Origin: Acidobacteriota bacterium
Lineage (GTDB): Bacteria > Acidobacteriota > Vicinamibacteria > Vicinamibacterales > 2-12-FULL-66-21
Length of the DNA stretch: 13,553 bases
Direction: 5' to 3'
NCBI GenBank assembly: GCA_013694845.1
Contig: JACDBQ010000516.1
Location: 1-13,553 of the forward strand
The notes below the pieces were generated by a model, which saw nothing but the letters and a program-made list of their open reading frames with translations, was not told where the DNA came from and did not search any database. Both the position numbers and the translations under genes were made by a program. Below, piece by piece: positions 6,510-13,553 of the stretch. Numbering within the stretch: the stretch's first letter is position 1; each line of letters opens with the position of its first letter.

Positions 6510-7476
6510 CGAGGCCTGCGTCAACGGTCTGCCCGTCCCGGGAGATCGCCTGGAAGTACAGTTCATCCCCCGCCGCTTCCATCAGGATGAAGCTGTAGTC
6601 GGTGTCGAAACCCCGGGCGGTCAGCTCCGTCTTCCGGATGTCCCCTTTGCGCAGCGAACCGGCCGCGCCCGAGATGAAATAGAGAATCCCGCGCTGGGGC
6701 ACCATCCGCTCGTAGAAATGCTCGTGCCCCGAGAGCACCACATCCGCGTTCCCCTCGACCAGAACCGGTTCGAGCGCCGTGCGGAGAGACCGCGCCCCCG
6801 AACCGTATCGTCCCGACGTGTAGATCGGATGATGGAAGAAGACGACCTTCCACCGGCTCGAGGAATCGGCGAGCCCCTTCGCCAGCCACTGCAGTTGTTC
6901 GGCATCGAGAGTGCGGCTGTCGAGAGCGAAGAACCGGATCCCCGCACCCGCTACGCCTTCGAGACTGATCTCGGAACGGCGGAACGAATAGTACCGCTGC
7001 CCTCCCATATTGAACTTGTCGTAGCGGACCTGCGCCGCGTCGTCATGATTGCCGATCGCGGCCTGGAACTTCACGCCAGCGTCCAGGAGCGCACGGTACG
7101 GAACCTCGAATTTCGCGCCATAGTCCGCGGGCGTGTGGCTGTCGTAGATGTTGTCCCCGAGCATCAGCACGAGGTCGAAGCGAAACCGCTCCCGCCAGGC
7201 CACCATCTGCTGCGCCACTTCGTTCTGTGCGCTGTCGCCACGGCCGGAGTCGCCGATGACGGCGAACTTCACCGATCCCCGCTTGTTCGGGAGCGCCAGG
7301 CCTCCGGCCGGCGGGCGGGTCTCCGTCACGGTGACCCCGGTCAGCCGGGCGACGTCAGGCGGGAGCTCGCGCGCACAAGCGGCGAGAGCGAGCACCGTGA
7401 GGAGGCAGTACGGCAGTCGGCGAGAGCAGCGGCCGCTCGCCGCTGCCGCCGCGACACGCAGCCGTCGGAACGTCAT
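6481..7476 (-). CDS. Lipoprotein metallophosphoesterase, purple acid phosphatase type
   Basis: A 331-aa calcineurin-like phosphoesterase. All metal-binding motifs are present in order: GDSGRGD (75-81), GDNIYD (107-112), GNHD (142-145), FFHHPIY (213-219) and GHEHFYER (250-257). The spacing fits the single-domain tartrate-resistant acid phosphatase-like group, which hydrolyses phosphomonoesters with a two-metal centre. The N-terminus has an Arg-rich start, a hydrophobic stretch and a canonical lipobox LAAC with Cys34, so the enzyme is exported and lipid-anchored. I chose the ATG at 7476; an in-frame GTG at 7485 is equally possible, and the frame runs on to 7626 inside the preceding gene. The gene lies 46 bp after the HerA-like ATPase on the same strand and may be read with it. 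Its substrate is unknown; the convergent kinase-like lipoprotein gene is a suggestive neighbour. Confidence 0.92.
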   Translation of the reverse strand: MTFRRLRVAAAAASGRCSRRLPYCLLTVLALAACARELPPDVARLTGVTVTETRPPAGGLALPNKRGSVKFAVIGDSGRGDSAQNEVAQQMVAWRERFRFDLVLMLGDNIYDSHTPADYGAKFEVPYRALLDAGVKFQAAIGNHDDAAQVRYDKFNMGGQRYYSFRRSEISLEGVAGAGIRFFALDSRTLDAEQLQWLAKGLADSSSRWKVVFFHHPIYTSGRYGSGARSLRTALEPVLVEGNADVVLSGHEHFYERMVPQRGILYFISGAAGSLRKGDIRKTELTARGFDTDYSFILMEAAGDELYFQAISRDGQTVDAGLVTKGTAPRR

Positions 7477-7522
7477 TCGGGTCACGTGGCGCAGGGCGCG
7501 GGCTGCGAGGATCGCCGACGGT

Positions 7523-9904
7523 TCACTGCGGGTCCCAGCCCAGTCCGACGAATTGGACCTGGACCTGCCCGCGCTTTGGCGCGAGCGCGAGCTGCTCCAG
7601 TTCGACTGCCCCTTCGTACTTGGCACTGACGGCCTGCATCTCGTCTCGGACGGTCTGATCGAAGGTCTCGAGCTGTGTGCGCAAGGTGGTCACCGTTTCG
7701 CCGGCTCGCTTCACGTCATCAGCTTCCTTCATGCTGCGGCCGACGCCGCGGGCGGCGGTGGTGGCACGGCCCAGCGTTCCCGTGCTGATCACTTTGCGGC
7801 CGAGCAAGGCCCCGATCGCGGCGGCCCCCATCGAGAGCATCGTCTGCGTCTTCTGCTGCGAGGCTTGCTGCGTTTCCCGGCCGACCGCCGCTTCCGCCTT
7901 GCGGAGCCGCTCGGCGATTGCCTCGCGTTTCGTCGCGACTTTCTTTCGGACGGCTTCGAGCTCGCCGTCGCGCGCTTCGCGCAGGCTATCCTGCACCCGA
8001 GCCCGGAAGTCACGCTCTTCTTCGCCCGCATTCGAGGTCAGTTTCGTCGCGCGATGCCGCAGCAGATCCAGCCGTTGTGACTGCGAGAGCCACTGGCTGA
8101 AGGACTTCTGCCACGCCGCGTAATTCCGGGGCTGTTGCGCCGGTGCGGGCACATCGGCGTACCCGGCGTCGGCCGACGCGGGCTCCCGGCGCAAACCACT
8201 GGCAGTGCCTTGCACTTCGACAGCCTGCTGCCATTCCACCGGTACGGCGGAGTCGGTCACCGGGACGGCGTAGAGAAGGTCTTTCGACGTGTCGATGCCG
8301 GCCTTTGGATCGGTGAACGCGACGCGTGCCGCGCCGAGCACGACTGGCACGTAGGTAGGCGCGTCGACATCACCCCGTCCCGTCGCTGGGTCCGGAAGAA
8401 AGTACTGCTCGATGCCGGGAGGCAGGACCGGCCGCGCATTCGTCGACCGGGCACGCGTGGCGGCTTCTCGCGAGGCGGGCGCCGGCGCCCCCGTGGCGGG
8501 CGCCTTCCGACTCTCCATCAACGACCGTATCTGCGTCTTCGACAACGGGCCCCGCAGGTACGACATCGTCCACCGGGTCTGGAAGATGACGGGTTTGGAT
8601 TCGTGTACGTTGTGCAGCAGAAAGACACGCTTTCCGAGTCCGGAAAGGATCCGGTCGGCCTCGGCGCGATCGAGCGAGCCGGCGGCGACACCCTCGAGGC
8701 CGTCGAGCACGCGGGCCTTGTCGCGCTCGGTCTGCAGGCGGCCGAGAAACCAGGTGCCAGCGTTCGACAGCCCTTTGTAATCGAGATCCACCGGGTTCTG
8801 GGTTGCGAGCACCACGCCGACGCCGAACGCCCGCGCCTGCTTGAGCATGGTGAGGAGTGGCGGCTTGGCGGGAGGATTCGCGACCGGCGGAAAATAGCCG
8901 GCGATCTCGTCCATGTAGAGGATGGCGCGAAGGCTGGACGTGCCGCTCTGGGTGCGCATCCAGCCGAGGAACTGGTTCAGCAGCAGCGAGACGAAGAACA
9001 TGCGCTCGGTCTCACCGAGATGCGCGATCGAGAAGATCGAGGCCCGCGGTTTCCCTTCCGGTGTGCGAAGCAGCGCCGCCGGGTCGAGTGGCTCGCCCTC
9101 GAACCATTGATCGAATCCTGGGGCAGCGAGAATCCCGTTCAATTTGAGCGAGAGCTCGAAGCGCTCCTTCTGCGGAAAGAACGACTCGATGTCGAGTATG
9201 CCGACTTTCTGAAACAGAGGGGTCTGGACCTGCAGGATGAGCGACGGCAGATCGAGGGCCTTGCCGGCGCACCACGCGGTCGAGAACAGCGTCGCCAGCA
9301 GCGTGTGCTCCCGGCTTCGCGGCGGCCCGTCGACACCCGCCAGGGCCAGTACGCTGGTGGCCGTGTTGCTCGCGCGGTCCGAGAGCAGCTCGGCGTCTTC
9401 GCGGACGTTGGCGGGAGGAGCGGCAAACGAGCTGAGCACCGACACCGGCAGGCCGGCGCGGCTCCCAGGCGTGTAGATCGCGAAATCCGCCGCTGCTTTG
9501 AGTCGCTGAATGCGGTCGGCGTCCTGCCCCGACTGGGCGAGGCCGTCCTTCCACGCGTGTGCCTGCTCGGCCGCGAAGGCTTCGGGCGCCTGGCCGGCGC
9601 GCCGGGCTTCATCCTCGTCGATCCAGGGCGCGAAGTCCCGTCCCGACAGACCAGGGAACGTCAGCAGCATGTTGCCCAGGTCCCCTTTCGGGTCGATCGC
9701 GATGACCGGTACGCCGTCCAGCAGCGCCTCTTCCAGCAGCCCGATGCACAAACCGGTCTTGCCGCTGCCCGTCATGCCCACGCACACCGCGTGCGTGACC
9801 AGATCGCGCGAGTCGTAAAGCACGGGTGTGGCGGTCGGCGTGCCGGCCGCGAGGTCGTACTCGCGCCCGAGGTAGAAGAGTCCGAGCTTTTCGAAATCCT
9901 GCAT
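7523..9904 (-). CDS. HerA/DUF87-like ATP-binding protein with C-terminal coiled coil
   Basis: A 793-aa cytosolic P-loop ATPase of the HerA/FtsK-related group. Walker A is GMTGSGKT (43-50), preceded by YDSRDLVTHAVCV and followed by AIDPKGDLGNMLLTFPGL. Walker B is AILYMDEIAGYF (327-338) with Asp332-Glu333, and LATQNP (366-371) fits the sensor region. Residues 465-590 are Ala/Pro-rich linker and a small beta-rich part. Residues 595-690 and 725-770 are highly charged helices likely to form coiled coils, separated by a Gly/Ala-rich stretch (693-704, GAAAIGALLGRK) that could touch a membrane. I start it at the ATG at 9904 because family members begin with a sequence like MQDFEKLGLFYLGREYDL; the frame extends to a GTG at 9949. 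It follows the 85-aa gene by 20 bp. HerA proteins pump or unwind DNA, but whether this branch acts on DNA is not known to me. No nuclease partner (NurA, DUF4297, SIR2) is adjacent. Confidence 0.88.
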   Translation of the reverse strand: MQDFEKLGLFYLGREYDLAAGTPTATPVLYDSRDLVTHAVCVGMTGSGKTGLCIGLLEEALLDGVPVIAIDPKGDLGNMLLTFPGLSGRDFAPWIDEDEARRAGQAPEAFAAEQAHAWKDGLAQSGQDADRIQRLKAAADFAIYTPGSRAGLPVSVLSSFAAPPANVREDAELLSDRASNTATSVLALAGVDGPPRSREHTLLATLFSTAWCAGKALDLPSLILQVQTPLFQKVGILDIESFFPQKERFELSLKLNGILAAPGFDQWFEGEPLDPAALLRTPEGKPRASIFSIAHLGETERMFFVSLLLNQFLGWMRTQSGTSSLRAILYMDEIAGYFPPVANPPAKPPLLTMLKQARAFGVGVVLATQNPVDLDYKGLSNAGTWFLGRLQTERDKARVLDGLEGVAAGSLDRAEADRILSGLGKRVFLLHNVHESKPVIFQTRWTMSYLRGPLSKTQIRSLMESRKAPATGAPAPASREAATRARSTNARPVLPPGIEQYFLPDPATGRGDVDAPTYVPVVLGAARVAFTDPKAGIDTSKDLLYAVPVTDSAVPVEWQQAVEVQGTASGLRREPASADAGYADVPAPAQQPRNYAAWQKSFSQWLSQSQRLDLLRHRATKLTSNAGEEERDFRARVQDSLREARDGELEAVRKKVATKREAIAERLRKAEAAVGRETQQASQQKTQTMLSMGAAAIGALLGRKVISTGTLGRATTAARGVGRSMKEADDVKRAGETVTTLRTQLETFDQTVRDEMQAVSAKYEGAVELEQLALAPKRGQVQVQFVGLGWDPQ

Positions 9905-9924
9905 AGTTTCTATTCTGTGGCAAG

Positions 9925-10182
9925 TCAGGGTGGGCTGGTGCGCGTCCACAGCTCCACCGGGACCGACAGGAGCGGATATCGCCGCCTCAAGCCGATGACG
10001 CGACCGGCATACTCGTGTCTGGGGAACTCGCCCCCCAGCAGCCTGGCCTTGAGCACTTTGATCTCGTACTTGTAGAGCTCCCGGACCGCGTCGCGCAGGA
10101 ACCAGGTCGGGGTCTCGGGCAGTGGCTGCAGCCCGTGCCGGGCGAGCTCCTCGAGGACTTCCTGCGCATAGGCGTGCGGCAC
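9925..10182 (-). CDS. Small conserved-looking partner of the HerA-like ATPase, 85 aa
   Basis: A small, helical, basic protein without signal peptide or membrane helix, reading MPHAYAQEVLEELARHGLQP, then a YKYEIKVLKARLLGGEFP segment (37-54), then EYAGRVIGLRRRYPLLSVPV (57-76). From memory, similar small proteins stand next to this type of HerA-like ATPase elsewhere, but I know no function for them. It ends 20 bp before the ATPase start codon, so the two are very probably co-transcribed. I prefer the GTG at 10182 because AGGA lies eight bases upstream and the protein then begins MPHAYA; an ATG at 10191 (88 aa) is the alternative, but it has no spaced ribosome binding site. It could be an adaptor or regulator of the ATPase. 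Confidence 0.75.
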   Translation of the reverse strand: MPHAYAQEVLEELARHGLQPLPETPTWFLRDAVRELYKYEIKVLKARLLGGEFPRHEYAGRVIGLRRRYPLLSVPVELWTRTSPP

Positions 10183-10214
10183 GCCTTGCATCCTAGCAGC
10201 CGCTGCCCGTCTGC

Positions 10215-10220
10215 TACTAT
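10215..10220 (+). promoter_or_regulatory. -10 box of a probable leaderless transcript for the M28 peptidase
   Basis: TACTAT ends nine bases before the ATG at 10230. No Shine-Dalgarno sequence lies between, so transcription would begin at or within a few bases of the start codon. No good -35 is visible. The whole space to the divergent 85-aa gene is under 50 bp, leaving little room for another promoter. Confidence 0.45.
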
Positions 10221-10229
10221 TTCGCACAT

Positions 10230-11885
10230 ATGAAAAGCACGTTCATCGCGGTGCTGGTCGGGGTCGCGGTTGCGGTTGCGGCTGCTCCAGTCATCACGTC
10301 CGAACAAATCGACCCCGAGATCAACGCGAAGATCCGCGCCGAAGCCGAGAACAACTCCCAGATCATGCGGACCATGCATTACCTCACGGATGTCCACGGA
10401 CCGCGGCTGACCGGATCGCCGAACTTCAAGGCCGCTGCCGAGTGGACCGTGAAACAGATGACCGAGTGGGGGTTCAAAAACGGCAAGCTCGAACCGTGGG
10501 ACTTCGTCAACGCGGACAAGTCACCCCGTCAGGGATGGCTCAACGAGCGCTTCGCCGGACACATCATCGCGCCGGTGAAGGACAGCCTCGTCGGCGAGGT
10601 CGTGGCGTGGACCCCGTCGACGAAAGGAACCATCGTGGCCGACGCGGTCCACCTCGTCCCCCCGACTCGCCCGACGCAACCGGAGCTGGACGCCTGGATC
10701 AAGGACGTCACGCCGAAGATCAAGGGAAACATCGTGCTCGTTGGCGCACACACCGCCGTCCGGGTGAACGTCACGCCCCCGGCACTTCGGCGGGACGACG
10801 ATGACCTGCGGCGGCAGATGGATCCCGATGCGCCCCCGCCCGAAGCAGGGCGCGGGGGCCGGGGGGCTGGCGGAGCGGGCCGCGGTGGCGAGCCACCGGA
10901 CCCGACACGCCTGACGGCGCAGGCGGTCAACACCGCCATGAACGCGCTCATGCTGAGCGCGGGCGTCGCGGTGCGGCTCAACGACGCGGGGCGCGACCAT
11001 GGACAGATCCGTGCGTTCCAGAACAACACCTACGACGTGACCAAGGCCCCTCCGACGGTGGTGTTGCGGAACGAAGACTATGGCCGGATCAGCCGCATTC
11101 TCGACAACGGCACCCCCGTTCGTCTGGAATTCACCATCGTCAACCAGTCGTTCCCGGCGGGTAAATCGTTCAACGCCGTGGCTGAGATTCCCGGGACCGA
11201 CAAGGCCGACGAGGTCGTGATGCTCGGCGGCCACCTCGACTCGTGGCATTCCGCGACCGGTGCGACCGACAACGCGATCGGCTGCGCGGTGATGATGGAA
11301 GCCGCCCGCATTCTGCAAGCGATCGGGGTCAAGCCGCGACGCACGATCCGCGTCGCGCTGTGGGGCGGCGAAGAGCAGGGACTCCTCGGGTCCAAGGCGT
11401 ATGTGAAGGAGCACTTCGGCACCGCCGAAAATCCGAAGCCGGAATTCTCCAAGTTCAACGGATACTTCAACGTCGATTCCGGCACCGGCCGCATCCGCGG
11501 CGCGAGCGTCTTCGGTCCGCCGGAGGCCGGCACCGTGCTGCGTGAGATCTTCAAGCCGTTCGAGGATCTCGGCGTGATGGGCGCGCTTTCGACCAGCAGC
11601 CGCCGCTCGGGCGGCACCGACAGCACCTCGTTCAACGAAGCGGGGCTGCCGGGGATCGGGCTGAGCCAGGATCCGATCGAATACCAGACCTACACGTGGC
11701 ACACGAACCTCGATACCTACGAGCGCATCATCGAAGAGGACGTGAAGAAGTCCGCTGCCGCGCTCGCCTCCGCTCTGTATCACTTGGCGATGCGCGATGA
11801 GATGCTGCCGAGGTTCGCGAAAGAGAACATGCCGGCGCCGCCGGCCCCGCCCGGTCCAGGACGGGGCGGGTTGGGCCAACGCTGA
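10230..11885 (+). CDS. Secreted M28 family zinc aminopeptidase
   Basis: A 551-aa exported metallopeptidase. Residues 1-19 are a Sec signal peptide (MKSTFIAVLVGVAVAVAAA). The two-zinc site of family M28 is complete: GGHLDSW (His335), GATDNAIG (Asp347), GGEEQG (Glu381 catalytic, Glu382), NVDSGTG (Asp416) and TWHTNLD (His491). A PA-like domain is inserted before the catalytic core (about 115-310) and holds a Gly/Arg-rich low-complexity loop (207-220, GRGGRGAGGAGRGG). A Pro/Gly tail (535-551) ends the protein. It is expected to remove N-terminal residues from peptides in the periplasm or outside the cell. The ATG at 10230 has no ribosome binding site but follows a -10 box by nine bases, suggesting a leaderless message. 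A second peptidase gene (M14-type) converges on it after 93 bp, so both may serve peptide scavenging. Confidence 0.95.
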   Translation: MKSTFIAVLVGVAVAVAAAPVITSEQIDPEINAKIRAEAENNSQIMRTMHYLTDVHGPRLTGSPNFKAAAEWTVKQMTEWGFKNGKLEPWDFVNADKSPRQGWLNERFAGHIIAPVKDSLVGEVVAWTPSTKGTIVADAVHLVPPTRPTQPELDAWIKDVTPKIKGNIVLVGAHTAVRVNVTPPALRRDDDDLRRQMDPDAPPPEAGRGGRGAGGAGRGGEPPDPTRLTAQAVNTAMNALMLSAGVAVRLNDAGRDHGQIRAFQNNTYDVTKAPPTVVLRNEDYGRISRILDNGTPVRLEFTIVNQSFPAGKSFNAVAEIPGTDKADEVVMLGGHLDSWHSATGATDNAIGCAVMMEAARILQAIGVKPRRTIRVALWGGEEQGLLGSKAYVKEHFGTAENPKPEFSKFNGYFNVDSGTGRIRGASVFGPPEAGTVLREIFKPFEDLGVMGALSTSSRRSGGTDSTSFNEAGLPGIGLSQDPIEYQTYTWHTNLDTYERIIEEDVKKSAAALASALYHLAMRDEMLPRFAKENMPAPPAPPGPGRGGLGQR

Positions 11886-11978
11886 ATGGTCACTGCCGCA
11901 TGCGGGTCATCGCTCGTTCATCAGGGCCGTTGCGTCAGCGGATGTCCTCACCGGAATGACCTCGCGGCCAGTGGCCCG
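11886..11978. other. Convergent intergenic spacer between the two peptidase genes
   Basis: This 93-bp spacer holds no coding frame I would defend. It contains a 10-bp palindrome CCGCATGCGG (11896-11905) and a short GGCC-AGT-GGCC stem (11966-11976), neither followed by a T-run. I cannot point to a clear intrinsic terminator for either gene. Confidence 0.4.
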
Positions 11979-13553
11979 TCACTTAGCCGCTGTGCTCGTC
12001 GGGGCACTGGCGGGGCTCCTCATTGAGTGGATCGCGTTGAAGAAGAACTTGAACGTGCCGTGTGGCTGGGCGCGGAAGGTGATCTCCGGACCGAACACAT
12101 AGGCCGTGCCCTGGCCGACCGTGGCCTCGAAGGCGGCGGTGCCTCCTTCGAGGTAGTTCTGGCCCCACGCCCATCCGCTCCGTAGCGGGCTCGCTGAATC
12201 GAACCACATCACGGGCCGGATGCCACGCGAAGTGGCGTTCGGCTGCAGCCGGAACACCGGACTGTTGTTGAAGAAGACGTCGACCTGATCCTCGGCTCCC
12301 GCGGCCGACACCGCCGTCGGGTCGACCGCCACCCGCACCACGGAGCCCGGGACGTAGAACTTGTCACCGGCGAGGGCGCGATCCGGCTGTCCGGGCTGGC
12401 GCTCCACCATGTAGTCGGTGACCGGAAGCTGCAGGGTTTCGGAAATGGCTTCCGCCGCGGACCCGGCAGCCACGACCACGCCTCCCTGCTCGACGAACTT
12501 CCGGACGTTCGCGTCAGCGGTTGCGCCCATGCCGGTGCCACTCGTGACCTGGCACAGGCTGCGGAGGTCAGGATCGCTCGGCTGGGGCACGGGCGTGCCG
12601 GCGGGAAGCGCATCGGCTCCGCCACCCCCGCCGCGGCCGCCCCGACCACCGCCGGCGGCGCGGAATGCCGCACCCGACGGCATGATGATCACGTCGAACT
12701 TCGACCGGAGCGCGGAATCATCGAAGCCCGCGCCGCAGACGATGGTGAAGGGGAACTCGAAGCGTTCCAGGAGGTAGCGCGTCCAGCCGGATGGCATCGA
12801 CCCCGTCTGCGTATCCCACAGGGCGATCCGCTTGGTGGCGAGCTTCGTCGCGCTCGTCGCCGGACGGTCGTTCGTCGCATCCATGTTCACGCCGAGCTCT
12901 TTCGCGGCTGTCTGCACGACTGGCGTGCTCGCCGCGTTGGCAACCACGTAGAACGCCCCCGCGGGATACGTCCGGCCGTTGGCCGCCATCGGGACGCCGA
13001 GACGGTAGACCTCGCCGTTCGCCTTGAGCACACGGTTGGCGACCGTGAATCCATCGTTGATCGACGGTGAGATGAGGTAGCCGGCGGCCGCGGTTCCGCT
13101 GATCGCGCCGGGAACCGGCTTGGCCAGCCCCTGCACTTCGCTGAACTGCCCTTTCACGTCGTCGAACAGACGGTCGAACTTGATCCCCATCTGGTAGGCG
13201 AGCGTCCACCCGGCGCTGTCGTATGGCCGGCGCGGGATGCCCCGCTCGTCCATGTCGTTCGGGTGATCCTGGGGCTCGAACATGTCGATCACGTGTGCAC
13301 GACCGGACTGCGCCGTCTTCACCACGTAGGACCCCGCTGGATAGTTCTTGCCATTGGCCGAGAACGCGCTCCCGGCCTGGTGGATCTCGATGCCGATGTA
13401 GCGAAGCGTGTTGATGAACTTCGTTGCGGTCGGGAAATCCGCCTGGTCGGCGGGGATCACATAGACACGCGGGTCACGCCGGGCCGGATCCTTCAGCACC
13501 TGGTTGTACTGGACCATCTGGATCCCGCCGCGGCCGCGGCCACCACCCTGCGG
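11979..13553 (-). CDS. M14-type zinc carboxypeptidase, C-terminal part (5'-partial)
   Basis: The frame is open to the right edge, so 524 C-terminal residues of a larger protein are visible. The fragment begins with Gly/Arg-rich linker residues (PQGGGRGRGGIQ) and continues IQMVQYNQVLKDPARRDPRV. Large acidobacterial M14 family peptidases carry such a region after the catalytic domain, which would lie upstream of the window; no zinc site is visible here. Features seen are repeated NGRTYPAGAFYVV-type modules (67-79, 192-204), a possible glutamine-amidotransferase-like segment (KRIALWDTQTGSMPSGWTRY, then FDVIIMPSG, about 241-294), a second Gly-rich linker (GGGRGGRGGGGG at 12618-12653), and an end with FGPEITFRAQPHGTFKFFFN (487-506). 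An exported enzyme is likely but the signal peptide is not seen. The family call comes from memory of this C-terminal architecture. Confidence 0.8.
   Translation of the reverse strand, partial: PQGGGRGRGGIQMVQYNQVLKDPARRDPRVYVIPADQADFPTATKFINTLRYIGIEIHQAGSAFSANGKNYPAGSYVVKTAQSGRAHVIDMFEPQDHPNDMDERGIPRRPYDSAGWTLAYQMGIKFDRLFDDVKGQFSEVQGLAKPVPGAISGTAAAGYLISPSINDGFTVANRVLKANGEVYRLGVPMAANGRTYPAGAFYVVANAASTPVVQTAAKELGVNMDATNDRPATSATKLATKRIALWDTQTGSMPSGWTRYLLERFEFPFTIVCGAGFDDSALRSKFDVIIMPSGAAFRAAGGGRGGRGGGGGADALPAGTPVPQPSDPDLRSLCQVTSGTGMGATADANVRKFVEQGGVVVAAGSAAEAISETLQLPVTDYMVERQPGQPDRALAGDKFYVPGSVVRVAVDPTAVSAAGAEDQVDVFFNNSPVFRLQPNATSRGIRPVMWFDSASPLRSGWAWGQNYLEGGTAAFEATVGQGTAYVFGPEITFRAQPHGTFKFFFNAIHSMRSPASAPTSTAAK

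Noticed and set aside
5301..6566. 421-codon minus-strand frame opposite the kinase-like gene
   Set aside because: It spans the palindromic promoter and the end of the phosphoesterase gene. Its composition is Arg/Asp-rich without a recognisable start or domain, while the plus-strand frame has a ribosome binding site and signal peptide.
8135..10075. 646-codon open frame on the plus strand opposite the HerA-like gene
   Set aside because: It is exactly antisense to a gene with clear Walker motifs. Its translation is Arg/Gly-rich and without domains, as expected of a high-GC shadow frame.
7523..10182. HerA-type phage defence system
   Set aside because: No nuclease, SIR2 or DUF4297 partner, no other defence gene and no mobile-element marks are present, so only the open-ended cassette finding is kept.
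10521..11879. 452-codon minus-strand frame opposite the M28 peptidase
   Set aside because: The plus strand has the complete M28 zinc site; the antisense product is His/Arg-rich low-quality sequence.
11966..11976. GGCC-AGT-GGCC stem as a terminator between the peptidase genes
   Set aside because: The stem is only four pairs and no T-run follows on either strand.

Overview
The window is high-GC bacterial DNA with genes packed on both strands. Two PadR-type regulators, an ADOP-type (acidobacterial duplicated orphan permease) protein, and secreted M28 and M14 peptidases with Gly/Arg-rich linkers all point to Acidobacteriota, probably a Vicinamibacteria-like lineage. This assignment rests on gene content only. 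I saw no rRNA, tRNA, CRISPR array, insertion sequence or phage gene.

Left part (1-2254): the 3' end of a LolA-like sorting protein gene (+) converges on, and overlaps, a minus-strand pair made of a 67-aa acidic protein and a TatT-like lipoprotein. Divergent from that pair is an acidobacterial PadR regulator with a good promoter and ribosome binding site. The gene expected after it, an ADOP permease, is reduced to a frameshifted N-terminal scrap. That scrap runs in frame into what looks like the C-terminus of an unrelated PQQ/BamB-like beta-propeller.

Middle (2255-7476): a second, intact PadR-ADOP operon reads leftward and ends tail-to-tail against the decayed one. Its promoter contains a perfect 9-bp inverted repeat that carries the same -10 hexamer on both strands, so it may also drive the divergent gene at 5343. 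That gene encodes a predicted lipoprotein with a protein/lipid-kinase-like residue pattern and no recognised name, and is the most interesting protein here. It converges with 29 bp of overlap on a lipoprotein metallophosphoesterase of the purple acid phosphatase type.

Right part (6481-13553): the metallophosphoesterase is the last of three minus-strand genes, after an 85-aa protein and a HerA/DUF87-like ATPase with a long coiled-coil tail. The small protein and the ATPase look like an uncharacterised two-gene cassette. Divergent from it is a secreted M28 zinc peptidase, probably read from a leaderless transcript. A 5'-truncated M14-type carboxypeptidase gene converges on it and runs off the right edge.

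Taken together this looks like a cell-envelope and secretion neighbourhood (lipoproteins, exported peptidases, an orphan permease) with local PadR control, not an obvious genomic island.
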